Positions 34,793 to 43,393 of a stretch of DNA of 64,000 nucleotides are shown here, one piece after another. The stretch is taken from contig NZ_RBXT01000001.1 in assembly GCF_003635045.1 (NCBI RefSeq), positions 1,984,001 through 2,048,000 of the forward strand, in the 5' to 3' direction. Every line of letters begins with the position of its first letter. Within the stretch, counting starts at the first letter, position 1. The stretch comes from Terracoccus luteus (GTDB lineage Bacteria; Actinomycetota; Actinomycetes; Actinomycetales; Dermatophilaceae). The position numbers and the translations under genes were made by a program. Under the pieces are notes generated by a model that saw nothing but the letters and a program-made list of their open reading frames with translations, was not told where the DNA came from and ran no database searches.

Positions 34793-37591
34793 CGCGGCCG
34801 CCCCCAGCAGCGAGCCGCGGCGGCGGGCGTCGAGGGGCGACGGACGACGGTCGAGGCGGGCGTCGAGCAGCCGTGCCGCGGCCTCGGCGCGGCCCGAGCT
34901 GACGAGGGCGAAGAGCAGCGTCTCCTCGACCACCTCCCGCTGGGCGGCCGACCCCCCGACCCGCACGAGCTGCGGCTGGAGGTCACCGAGCACGAGCGCC
35001 GCCGTGTCCCAGTCACCCTCGCCCGCCGCGAGGAGGCCGTCGCACACCGTCGCGACGACGGTGCGCACGGTCGGGTCGGAGGCCGAGGCGCAGTGCCGAC
35101 GCAGGGCGGCGAGCCGCCCCAGGTCACCGGCGGCGGCCAGGGCGAGCGCGGAGTGGAGGGCGACGAACGGGGTCTCCGGCCGGTCGACGAGACCCGGCCC
35201 CGCGGCATCCAGCACGCTCTGGACGGGCGGGGGCGCGGACTCCCCGACGAAGGCCGACCCGCCCGTGGCGGCGTCCCAGTCGGAGGTCGTGATGCGCCAG
35301 CGCCACAGCAGCGACGCCGAGTCGACGAGGGCGCGCACCCCGGTGACCGTGGGCGGCGCCAGCTGGCTGTAGTAGCGCCGGCGCACCGCCTCCGTGTCGC
35401 CGGTGGCGAGCTCGTGCAGGGCAGCGTGCCACGAGAAGTGCGCCCGGTGCGACGCCTCCCGGCCGCTCTCGGCCACCCAGTGGTCGAGCCAGACACGACC
35501 CGCCTCGTGCCGACCGGTCTCGTACAGGACGTGGGTCTGGGCGTGCACGGCGTGACCCGACGACGGCTCGCAGAAGAGGGCGCTCTCGGCGAGCAGGCCG
35601 GCCTCCTCGAAACGGCCCTGGTCCTGCCGCGTGAAGGCGAGCAGCGAGATGTACCACCAGTGGTCGCCGTAGGCCGGGGCGAGTCCGTCGACGAGGTCCC
35701 ACGCCTCCTGCTGGATGTCGGTGACCCCGGAGAAGGCGATGGTCGGCACCGCCGCGGACACCGCGAGGACGTCACGCGGATGCCGGGCGATGTGGTTCAT
35801 CAGCGCCCGTGCGCCCTCGTGGCGGGTGTCGTCGACCCGGCGGCCGACGACGTCGACGAGGCTGCGTTCACGGTCGTCACCGCGGCGCAGCACCGCCCGC
35901 CGCGCGGCCTGCAGCGACGCGTCGACGTCGGTGTCGGCCCCCGCCTCGTGCCCGAGCATGGCGAGCGCCGCGTGGGCGAGGGCGAAGTCGGGGTCGAGGG
36001 CCGCCGCCTCGCGCAGCAGCTCCTCCCCGCCCGACTGCAGACGCATGACGCGCTCCAGCCCGGCGTTGTACCGGGTGGCGGCCTCGGCCGTCGTCGACAG
36101 TGGCAGGCCGAGGGGGTCGCGCGGCCGGGCCACAGGGTGCTGGCCGCTCACGAGCCGGCCGTCCTCGAGCCGGCGGGGCTGGGGCGCGACGGCGTCGAGC
36201 ACCGCGACGGCGACGGCCACGGCCTGGCTGCGGATCTCGGGCACGGCCGTCGACTCCCACAGCTCGCCGCGGCGCAGCGCCCCGAGCGTCCACACCGGGG
36301 CGTCGGCGCGGCCGGTCGAGTCGAGCAGGCGAGCGTCGCGGGTTCGCAGGCCCATCCCGGCGGTGGCGGTGCGCGCCAGGGCCACCCCGCCCCGCGGGGT
36401 CAGCAGGTCGTCGAGCAGCGGGTCTGCGAGCCGGGTCACGTCGAGGGCCGGCCCCGTGCAGTTGACCACCCAGCCCGCCTCGACGGAGCTCCCGTCGTCG
36501 AGCGTGACCCGCAGGCCGCCGGTCGGCAGCGGCTCGGCGTCGGTCACCCGGCCCGTGCGCTGCTCGAGACGACCGGCGTCGGCGAGCCCGCGCAGCACGG
36601 CCGCCGAGCTCGGCGGCATCCGGTGGCGGTGACGGTTCCAGCGGCCGGCGTCATGGGCGAGGAACGCGGCGCGGTCGGCCTCCGACAGGCGCTGCCACAG
36701 CTCGCTGACGCGGAAGCGCAGGCCGTCCATCGCCGGGCGCCAGTCACCCGTGGAGCCCGACACCCGCCCGACGTACCTCTCGACGTGGCGGCGCAGCTCG
36801 TCGAGGGTGCCGCCCCAGTCGTCGACGTCGGGGATGGCGGCGAGCTGCTGTTCCTCGGCGTGCACCGCCGGCAGCTCACCCGTGCGCGAGACCGCGACGA
36901 CGCGTCGGTCGTCGCGCGTGCCGCCCCGGGTCAACGAGAGCACGACGTCGACCATCGTCAGGCCGGCACCCACGACGAGCACGTCGGCGGGGCCGCGGCG
37001 GTCGCGGCGCACGACGTCGAGGGCGCCGGGCGCCCAGGGGTCGGGGACGAAGAAGGGCGAGGCGAGCAGCTCGTCGACGGCCCAGTCGTGTCCGGCGGCC
37101 GGCAGCCCGGTCGCGACGACGACGCCGTCGGCGGGCAGCTCGTGACCGTCGGCCAGCTGGACCGTCAGGGCGGCACCGGACCGCCGCAGCCCGGTGGCGC
37201 GGGTGCGCACGTGCCGCAGCGAGGCGGTCGCCCCGGCGAGCTCGAACGACTCGCGCACCACCTGTTCGAGGTAGCGACCGAACTGGCGCCGTGGCGCGAA
37301 CGCCGTTGCCTCCGTGGGCGACCCGTGGTCCTGACGGGCACGCCAGGCGACGAAGTGGCCGGGGTCGGCGGGCAGGGCCGTCATGCCGGATGCCGGCACG
37401 TTGAGCAGGTGCTCGTCGTCGGTCGTGCCGAACGCGGTGCCGCGGGCCAGCGTGTCGGCGGGGTCGACGACGACGACGTCGACGGCGCTCCCCCGCTGGT
37501 GCGACGTGCGGGCGAGGTGCAGGGCGACGAGGCTGCCCGCCGCTCCCCCACCCACGACGACGACGGTCGGCCGGCCGGACCCGTGCAGCAT
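34781..37591 (-). CDS. Fusion of FAD-NAD(P)-binding oxidoreductase and TTC38-like TPR protein
   Basis: The 936-residue protein has two parts. Residues 1-470 are an FAD/NAD(P)-binding protein of the COG4529 type: VVVVGGGAAGSLVALHLAR, GTAFGTTDDEHLLNVPASGM, a second dinucleotide fold DVLVVGAGLTMVDVVLSL and WVVNCTGP. From about 492 (DPLGLPLSTTAEAATRYNAG) to the end it resembles TTC38, a TPR-repeat protein, with repeated Ala-rich helical pairs. The linker is only about 20 residues. The oxidoreductase family is described for hydroxylation-like or unknown reactions; the TPR half may bind a partner. No frameshift is involved. Start ATG 37591 follows GGGGGGAATGAATT. Confidence 0.85.
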   Translation of the reverse strand: MLHGSGRPTVVVVGGGAAGSLVALHLARTSHQRGSAVDVVVVDPADTLARGTAFGTTDDEHLLNVPASGMTALPADPGHFVAWRARQDHGSPTEATAFAPRRQFGRYLEQVVRESFELAGATASLRHVRTRATGLRRSGAALTVQLADGHELPADGVVVATGLPAAGHDWAVDELLASPFFVPDPWAPGALDVVRRDRRGPADVLVVGAGLTMVDVVLSLTRGGTRDDRRVVAVSRTGELPAVHAEEQQLAAIPDVDDWGGTLDELRRHVERYVGRVSGSTGDWRPAMDGLRFRVSELWQRLSEADRAAFLAHDAGRWNRHRHRMPPSSAAVLRGLADAGRLEQRTGRVTDAEPLPTGGLRVTLDDGSSVEAGWVVNCTGPALDVTRLADPLLDDLLTPRGGVALARTATAGMGLRTRDARLLDSTGRADAPVWTLGALRRGELWESTAVPEIRSQAVAVAVAVLDAVAPQPRRLEDGRLVSGQHPVARPRDPLGLPLSTTAEAATRYNAGLERVMRLQSGGEELLREAAALDPDFALAHAALAMLGHEAGADTDVDASLQAARRAVLRRGDDRERSLVDVVGRRVDDTRHEGARALMNHIARHPRDVLAVSAAVPTIAFSGVTDIQQEAWDLVDGLAPAYGDHWWYISLLAFTRQDQGRFEEAGLLAESALFCEPSSGHAVHAQTHVLYETGRHEAGRVWLDHWVAESGREASHRAHFSWHAALHELATGDTEAVRRRYYSQLAPPTVTGVRALVDSASLLWRWRITTSDWDAATGGSAFVGESAPPPVQSVLDAAGPGLVDRPETPFVALHSALALAAAGDLGRLAALRRHCASASDPTVRTVVATVCDGLLAAGEGDWDTAALVLGDLQPQLVRVGGSAAQREVVEETLLFALVSSGRAEAAARLLDARLDRRPSPLDARRRGSLLGAAASGR

Positions 37592-37704
37592 AATTCATTC
37601 CCCCCGAGTATGGATTCGGGCACACCCTGCCACAGCCGGGCCCCGCACGGGACGCTACCGCGCGGTCGGGGTGGCGGGTCGCTGCCCCGACGCCCCGGGC
37701 GACC

Positions 37705-38505
37705 TCAGTCGAGCGGGTCGAGGATGCGGTGCAGGAACTGGCGGGCCCGGTCGGTCGAGGGGTCGGTCAACACCTGGGCCGGCGTCCCGCGCTCGACGAC
37801 CACCCCGCCGTCCATGAAGAGCACCTGGTCGGCCACCTGCTGGGCGAAGCGGATCTCGTGGGTGACGACGACCATGGTCCACCCCTGGGCGGCGAGGTCC
37901 TTCATGACCGACAGCACCTCACCGACGAGCTCGGGGTCGAGGGCCGAGGTGGGCTCGTCGAAGAGCATGAGCTTGGGTCGCACCGCGAGCGCGCGGGCGA
38001 TGCCGACACGCTGCTGCTGACCGCCCGACAGCTGGTAGGGGTAGGCGTCGGCCTTCTCGGCGAGGCCGACGAGGCGCAGCAGTTCGCGCGCCTCGGTCGC
38101 GGCCTGCGCCTGGTCGCGGCCGGAGGCGAGCACCGGCCCGGAGGTGACGTTCTGCAGCACCGTCAGGTGCGGGAACAGGTGGTGCGACTGGAACACCATC
38201 CCGCTCTGCGCCCGGAGCGCCGCCACCTGCTTCTTCGTCACGGGGGCCCGCCCGAAGTCGACCTCGACGTCACCGATGCGGACGACGCCGGCATCCGGCA
38301 CGTCGAGGGCGTTGAGCGAGCGCAGCACCGTCGTCTTGCCCGACCCCGACGGGCCGACGACGACGGTGACGCTGCCGGGGGCGACCTCGAAGTCGATCGA
38401 GCGCAGCACGTGGTTGTCGCCGAACGACTTGGCGAGGCCTCTGACGGTGACGAGCGGGCCGCTCTGCGGCGCAACGGGATCGGGGCTGACGGGCGTGGTG
38501 CTCAT
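37705..38505 (-). CDS. Polar amino acid ABC transporter ATP-binding protein
   Basis: The 266-residue ATPase has Walker A VVGPSGSGKTTVLRSL, Q-loop MVFQSHHLFPHL, signature QLSGGQQQRVGIARAL, Walker B LMLFDEPTSALDPE and the switch VVVTHE. It powers the importer formed with the permease (overlap ATGA) and the binding protein upstream. Sequence style fits the GlnQ/TcyC group for glutamine or cystine. Confidence 0.95.
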   Translation of the reverse strand: MSTTPVSPDPVAPQSGPLVTVRGLAKSFGDNHVLRSIDFEVAPGSVTVVVGPSGSGKTTVLRSLNALDVPDAGVVRIGDVEVDFGRAPVTKKQVAALRAQSGMVFQSHHLFPHLTVLQNVTSGPVLASGRDQAQAATEARELLRLVGLAEKADAYPYQLSGGQQQRVGIARALAVRPKLMLFDEPTSALDPELVGEVLSVMKDLAAQGWTMVVVTHEIRFAQQVADQVLFMDGGVVVERGTPAQVLTDPSTDRARQFLHRILDPLD

Positions 38506-39170
38506 GCGGCGACGTACCTGTTCTCTCGGCGTTCGAGGCGGGCCTGGCCGAACGACAGCACGAGGCACACCACCCAGTAGTAGACCGCGGCGACGCCGTA
38601 GAGGGCGAAGAACTGGTACGTGGGGGCGGCCGCCTCCTGCGCCACCCGGAGCAGCTCCGTCACCTGGATGGTCGAGGCGAGCGAGGTGTCCTTGACGAGG
38701 GAGATGAGGGTGTTGGACAGCGGGGGCACCGCGGTGCGTGCGGCCTGCGGCAGCACGACGCGGCGCAGCGTCGTCGCGTATCCCATGCCGACGGTCGAGG
38801 CCGCCTCCCACTGGCCCTTGGGCACCGACAGGATGGCGGAGCGGATGACCTCGGCCGCGTAGCCACCGACGTTGAGGGTGAAGGCGAGCACGGCCGCCGG
38901 GAAGGGGTCGAAGCTGAGCCCGAGCGAGGGCAGGCCGTAGTAGATGATGAACAGCTGCAGCAGCAGCGGCGTGCCGCGCACGACGGAGATGTAGAACCGC
39001 GCGACGGCCGCCACGGCGCTGACGGACGACAGGCGCATCAGCGCCACGACGAGGGCCAGGATCAGGCCCAGCACGAAGCTGACGAGCGTCAGCGGGATCG
39101 TCGAGGTCACCGTCGCCCGCAGCAGCGGGCCCAACGAGTCGACGATCAGGGTGACCGTCTGGTCGTTCAC
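38502..39170 (-). CDS. Polar amino acid ABC transporter permease
   Basis: The 222-residue permease has five or so membrane helices and the conserved YISVVRGTPLLLQLFIIYYGLP and EVIRSAILSVPKGQWEAAS, the EAA-loop region that contacts the ATPase. Start GTG 39170 overlaps the binding-protein stop as GTGA; its own stop overlaps the ATPase start. It resembles the cystine permeases TcyB/YecS. As a single permease gene it should form a homodimer. Confidence 0.95.
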   Translation of the reverse strand: MNDQTVTLIVDSLGPLLRATVTSTIPLTLVSFVLGLILALVVALMRLSSVSAVAAVARFYISVVRGTPLLLQLFIIYYGLPSLGLSFDPFPAAVLAFTLNVGGYAAEVIRSAILSVPKGQWEAASTVGMGYATTLRRVVLPQAARTAVPPLSNTLISLVKDTSLASTIQVTELLRVAQEAAAPTYQFFALYGVAAVYYWVVCLVLSFGQARLERRENRYVAA

Positions 39171-40012
39171 GACGTGGCGCTGGTCGCGGGCGTCCCGGCA
39201 CCCGACGGGGCGACAGAGACGTCCTCCTTGAAGTACTTCTCGGAGATGCTCTTGAGGGTGCCGTCCTTCTTGAGGTCGGCGAGGGCGGTGTCGACGGCGC
39301 CGACGAGGTCACTGCCCTTGCGGGTGGCGATGACCTGCTGCGAGACGTCACCCGTGCTCGCGGCGATCTTGACGGAGGTGTCGCCGGTCGACTTCTGGTA
39401 GTCGAGGATGACGAGGTTGTCGTTGACGGTGGCGTCGACGCGCTTCTGCTTGAGCAGCGTGACGGCCTGAGTGAAGCCCTCGACCGACTCGACCTGCGCG
39501 CCGGCGTCCTTGGCGACCTGCGCCCAGTTGCTCGTCAGGCTCTGCGCGGACTTCTTGCCGCTGAGGCCGGCGAGCGAGGTGATCGAGCTGTCGTCGGCGC
39601 GGGTGGCGACGACGCCCTCGGAGTACGTGTACGTCGTGCTCAGGCCGTAGAGGCCCTCGCGCTGGGGGTTCTTCGTCACCTGGTTGACGACGACGTCGAA
39701 GCGCTTGGCCGACAGCCCGGCGAAGATCGCGTCGAACGGGGTCTCGACGTACTCGACCTTGACGCCGAGCTTGTCCGCCACCGCCTTGGCGACGTCGACG
39801 TCGTAGCCGGTGAGCGCGTTGCTGCTCGGGTCGTGGAAGGAGAAGGGCGAGTACGTGCCCTCGGTGCCGACCTTGAGGGTGCCGGCCGACTTCACCGCGG
39901 CGAGCTCGGAGTCGCCCGAGCCACCCGAACCGCCCGAGCCACCCCCGCAGGCCGCGAGCACGGCGGTGAGGGCGGTGGCGGCGACGGCGGTGAGGACGGT
40001 CCTCGAGCGCAT
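39167..40012 (-). CDS. Polar amino acid (cystine-type) ABC transporter binding lipoprotein
   Basis: The 281-residue protein has a signal peptide ending in the lipobox VLAAC (Cys22), a Gly/Ser linker and a periplasmic-binding domain type 3 with KVGTEGTYSPFSFHDP, LTGYDVDVAKAVADKLG, FDAIFAGLSAKRFDVVVNQV and VNDNLVILDYQ. It captures the substrate outside the membrane. The sequence is close in style to cystine-binding TcyA/FliY. It is the first gene of a three-gene coupled operon. The 196-base leader contains two TTATGC elements 21 bases apart on the minus strand. Confidence 0.94.
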   Translation of the reverse strand: MRSRTVLTAVAATALTAVLAACGGGSGGSGGSGDSELAAVKSAGTLKVGTEGTYSPFSFHDPSSNALTGYDVDVAKAVADKLGVKVEYVETPFDAIFAGLSAKRFDVVVNQVTKNPQREGLYGLSTTYTYSEGVVATRADDSSITSLAGLSGKKSAQSLTSNWAQVAKDAGAQVESVEGFTQAVTLLKQKRVDATVNDNLVILDYQKSTGDTSVKIAASTGDVSQQVIATRKGSDLVGAVDTALADLKKDGTLKSISEKYFKEDVSVAPSGAGTPATSATS

Positions 40013-40208
40013 GGGGGGTGTCCTTCTTCTCGGGTGGGCGACGACTCGTCGCGGTCGGTTTCGGGGTGGGCCCGCCGTGGTGGCGGCAGACCCGGTCGTC
40101 GAGGCGATGCATAAGCACCGGTTGGCATCGGCATAACGATGGCACGCACGACCGAGGGGGTCCAACCGGCCCGACCCCTGGGACATTCCCCGTCCGGGCC
40201 CGGCCTCG

Positions 40209-41264
40209 TCAGGTGGCCCGCTGCCACTCGCGGCTGTGACCGTCGACGACGTAGCCGAGCCGTCGGTTGACGTCGAGCATGGGCCCGTTCGAGGCGGCGT
40301 TCCACGTGCGGATCCGGGTGACGTCGGGCAGTGCCTCCGCGACGCGCCGGGCGTTCGCCGCCTTGAGCCGCAGGCCGAGGCCGTGGCCCCGGTGCTCGCG
40401 AAGCACGAGCGTGTCCTGCTGGTAGCCGAGGTCGGGGCTCGAGGCGCTGACCGTGACGGTGGTGAAACCGACGAGACGGCCGGAGGCGACGTGCCGGGCG
40501 ACGGACTCGACGACGCGGCGGCCGGAAGCGCGGGTCGCCTGCTGTGCCCGGCGCAGGCGCTCGACGTCCCAGACCTCCTCCTCGAGGTCGAGGTCGTCGG
40601 CCGGGGCATCGGTGCTCATGCGCTGCTGGAGCACCACCCGGTCGGCGTACCAGGCCTCCGGCATCGTGTCGACGAAGAACTCGACGACGTACCCGTCGCC
40701 CCCGGACGGCAGGGGGTCGGTCAAGGGGTCGGTCAAGGGACCGAGCAGGCGGCCGAGCAGGGCCGGGTCGACGGGCAACCGCTGCTCGCTGCGCAGCACC
40801 TCCTGACCCACCTCGAACCCGTGTCGTCGGGCGAAGGGCTCCGCGGTGTCGGTGCTCCCGGCCGCCCACTCCGTCTCGACCCGCAGGACGCCGCGGCCCT
40901 CGGCCGCGGCCACGCGCTCGGCCTCCGCCAGCAGCGTCGACCCGACGCCGCGGCCCCGCGACGACGGGTCGACGGAGAGCCAGAGCAGCGCCGTGTCACG
41001 GTTGTCGTGGACCGGCAGCATGAGCTCGAGCGCACCGACGAGGCGGCCGTCGACGAGGGCGGCCCGGTCGATGCGGCGCTTGTCGCCCGACCGGTGCAGC
41101 TCGCGGACCTCCTCGAGGGTCCAGGCGCTGCTGCCCTCGCCGAACAGCTCGACCTGAACCGAGGCGTGCACCCCGATCCAGTCCTGGGCGGCGGCGTCCT
41201 GCTCCGGGTCGTGGTCGGCGAGGAGGTCGATCGGGACGACCTGGACGTCGGCGGGCTCGGTCAT
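40209..41264 (-). CDS. Tandem GNAT acetyltransferase
   Basis: The 351-residue protein contains two GNAT folds. The first has WLSVDPSSRGRGVGSTLLAEAE at about residues 95-120; the second has TLVLREHRGHGLGLRLKAANAR near residue 300 followed by RIRTWNAASNGPMLDVNRRLGY. Between them LTDPLTDPL is encoded by a 12-bp duplication. The two-domain layout is like MshD of mycothiol synthesis, but motifs differ, so an unassigned acetyltransferase is the safer call. CAGACT six bases before ATG 41264 suggests a leaderless message. It is divergent from the P-loop kinase. Confidence 0.85.
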   Translation of the reverse strand: MTEPADVQVVPIDLLADHDPEQDAAAQDWIGVHASVQVELFGEGSSAWTLEEVRELHRSGDKRRIDRAALVDGRLVGALELMLPVHDNRDTALLWLSVDPSSRGRGVGSTLLAEAERVAAAEGRGVLRVETEWAAGSTDTAEPFARRHGFEVGQEVLRSEQRLPVDPALLGRLLGPLTDPLTDPLPSGGDGYVVEFFVDTMPEAWYADRVVLQQRMSTDAPADDLDLEEEVWDVERLRRAQQATRASGRRVVESVARHVASGRLVGFTTVTVSASSPDLGYQQDTLVLREHRGHGLGLRLKAANARRVAEALPDVTRIRTWNAASNGPMLDVNRRLGYVVDGHSREWQRAT

Positions 41265-41314
41265 GCGGTCAGTCTGGACCGCAGGCGTCCCGTCGCGCCA
41301 CGCCGTATCCCGGG

Positions 41315-41352
41315 GCACCGGACCGGCACCGGACCGGCACCGGACCGGCACC
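41315..41352. repeat. 11-bp tandem repeat in a divergent promoter region
   Basis: GCACCGGACCG is repeated exactly three times from 41315 and followed by GCACC. It lies between the starts of the tandem GNAT gene (41264) and the P-loop kinase gene (41388). Confidence 0.85.
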
Positions 41353-41387
41353 CCACGACCACCGCTCGGCGGGGTTACCGTCGCGGC

Positions 41388-41966
41388 GTGGAACCCCTCA
41401 CGCACCTCGTCTACCTCGTCGGCCCGCCGGCGGTGGGCAAGCTCACCGTCGCGCGCGAGGTCGAACGGCGCACCGGCGCGGTCGTCGTCGACAACCACCT
41501 GGTCAACGACCCGGTCTTCGTGCCTGCGGGGGTGGGCCGCGGTCGAGGCATCGAGGGCACCGACGCGCTGCGGCTGCGCGTGCTCGACATCGTCATGGAG
41601 GCGGCCGAGCTCGCCCCGCCGGAGGTCAGCCACGTCTTCACGCACTGGCTGCCCGACACCCCGCAGAACGCCGCCCTCGTCGAGCGGCTGCGCTACCTCG
41701 CGGGGCGGCGGGGGGCTCACTTCCTGCCCGTCTGGCTCGAGGCCGACCGGGAGGTGCTCCTGCGCAGGGTCGTCGGAGCCGACCGCGCCGCCCGGGCCAA
41801 GCTGCGCGACGCCGAGGTGCTGCGCCCGCTGCTCGAGGTCCCCACGCTGCCACCACCACCGGATGCCGTCGTGGTCGACACCACCGACCTCCTGCCCGCG
41901 GACGTGGCGGGCAGGATCGTCGGCCGGCTGCCGACGGACGCCACCCCCGAGGGCGTCCGTCGGTAG
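41388..41966 (+). CDS. P-loop kinase-like ATP-binding protein
   Basis: The 192-residue protein begins with a Walker A motif (LVGPPAVGKLTVAREVERRTG), followed by VVVDNHLVNDPVF, and later VFTHWLPDTPQNAALVERL and FLPVWLEADREVLLRRVVG, the pattern of small nucleoside- or shikimate-kinase-like proteins. The substrate is unknown. Start GTG 41388 is six bases after TACCGT, indicating a leaderless message. It is convergent with the esterase, with five bases between the stops. Confidence 0.8.
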   Translation: MEPLTHLVYLVGPPAVGKLTVAREVERRTGAVVVDNHLVNDPVFVPAGVGRGRGIEGTDALRLRVLDIVMEAAELAPPEVSHVFTHWLPDTPQNAALVERLRYLAGRRGAHFLPVWLEADREVLLRRVVGADRAARAKLRDAEVLRPLLEVPTLPPPPDAVVVDTTDLLPADVAGRIVGRLPTDATPEGVRR

Positions 41967-41971
41967 CGGGT

Positions 41972-43264
41972 TCAGCGCTCCTGGCGGGCCATCCACTGCC
42001 AGATCGAGGTATTGCCCATGCGGGGGTCGTTGCGCGCCACGTAGATCCACGACCAGTGGCCGCTGTAGCGGTAGCCGTTCCACGTCACGTTCTCGTACAG
42101 GGTCTTCTTCGCCCCGGGGATGAGCTGTGAGGCGAGCACGGTGTTGGGCTCCGGGGCGACCGTCGTGTCGTCCAGCGACGTGACGAGCCACGTCGGCGTC
42201 GTGATGCCGCGCAGCTCGCGGTCGGTGACGAGGCGCACGCCCGACGGCCCGAAGGGCTGCACGACACCGCAGATCGGCACCGACGCCGCGAACAGACCCT
42301 TGTAGAGGGCGGTCAGCTTGAGCGTCATGAACCCGCCGTTGCTGCAGCCGGCGACGTAGATGCGGTCGCGGTCGACCCGGTGCTGGCGGGCCACCTCGTC
42401 GACGATCTCCTTGATGAGCGGCGCGTACCGGTCGCCGTCCTCGATCCAGAACGAGAACGCCTGCGGCGCGACGACGTACGCGTCGCCGAAGATGCGCTGC
42501 GCCTCCTCGGTCGCGAAGCCGAGGGCACCTCGGTTGGCCCGCAGGGTCGTCTCGTTGTCATAGTAGTCGTCGACGAGCGAGCCGCCCTCGCCGCCGCCGT
42601 GCAGCCACACGATGAGCGGCTTCTTCGCCTTCGACGTCGTGGCCGGCGAGTAGAGGCGGTACTTCATGTCCGACTTCGACACGTGGTACGAGAAGGCGTC
42701 CACCTCGCGGTCGCGCAGCCGACCCTGGCGGAACGACGCGAAGGTGAGCGGGGAGCCGTCGCCCTGGCGCAGCGGCGCCTGCTGCGTGATCGTGTACTCG
42801 AGGTCGAGCTGGACGTTGCGGCCCCGGTTGGCGAAGTAGCCGAGCGTGCCACCACCGGCGAGGCCCTCCGCGGTGCGCAGGTCGAGGACGATGTCGCCGC
42901 GCGAGTCGAAGCGGGCCGCGACGACCTCGCGGTCGACGTCGTAGAGGCCGAACATCCGCTCGCCCTCCCCGAGCGGGATCGGGCTGGTGGAGGTGGCGTG
43001 CACCGCGAAGGTCTCGGTCGTCAGGCTGGCCGGGTCGATCGCCGCGAGCCCCGAGGTGTCGAGGGTCACCGAGGTCACCTGCTCGCCGCCGTCGAGCACG
43101 GTCGCGTCGAGGACGAAGCGCAGCGGTCGCGACGCGGCCGTGGCCGTGGCCGTCGCCGCGTGCGCCGACAGACCGGGCAGGACGGCCGGGATCGCGAGAC
43201 CGGCGGCGGCCGCGCCGAAGAGGACGGACCGGCGCGGGAGATGGGCCGGGACGGGGTGGGACAT
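41972..43264 (-). CDS. Tat-exported alpha/beta hydrolase (esterase/peptidase-like)
   Basis: The 430-residue protein has a twin-arginine signal (LPRRSVLFGAAAAGLAIP, cleavage near AHA). An N-terminal beta domain of about 160 residues follows, then a hydrolase core with VWLHGGGEGG (oxyanion), the nucleophile in IYVAGCSNGGFMT, SLDDTTVAPEP with a probable catalytic Asp, and a His in YSGHWSWIY. It resembles the PHB-depolymerase/feruloyl-esterase and prolyl-oligopeptidase-like secreted enzymes. The GGAGC ribosome-binding site precedes the start. The substrate cannot be inferred. It is divergent from the ROK regulator, which may control it. Confidence 0.88.
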   Translation of the reverse strand: MSHPVPAHLPRRSVLFGAAAAGLAIPAVLPGLSAHAATATATAASRPLRFVLDATVLDGGEQVTSVTLDTSGLAAIDPASLTTETFAVHATSTSPIPLGEGERMFGLYDVDREVVAARFDSRGDIVLDLRTAEGLAGGGTLGYFANRGRNVQLDLEYTITQQAPLRQGDGSPLTFASFRQGRLRDREVDAFSYHVSKSDMKYRLYSPATTSKAKKPLIVWLHGGGEGGSLVDDYYDNETTLRANRGALGFATEEAQRIFGDAYVVAPQAFSFWIEDGDRYAPLIKEIVDEVARQHRVDRDRIYVAGCSNGGFMTLKLTALYKGLFAASVPICGVVQPFGPSGVRLVTDRELRGITTPTWLVTSLDDTTVAPEPNTVLASQLIPGAKKTLYENVTWNGYRYSGHWSWIYVARNDPRMGNTSIWQWMARQER

Positions 43265-43317
43265 CGAAGCTCCTGTGGTTCGACGGAATCAGGTCAGGCG
43301 CAGTCAAACGGGGCGAA

Positions 43318-43348
43318 CCCCTTACGTCAATAGCCCTTCCATAAGGGG
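43318..43348. promoter_or_regulatory. Inverted repeat between esterase and ROK genes
   Basis: CCCCTTA (43318-43324) and TAAGGGG (43342-43348) are inverted with a 17-base spacer. The repeat lies 33 bases upstream of the ROK gene's -10 hexamer and could be an operator for autoregulation. Confidence 0.45.
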
Positions 43349-43393
43349 ACGGACAGGGGGTGCCGGTGGGCCCGGCGCCGCTACCATCGCGCC

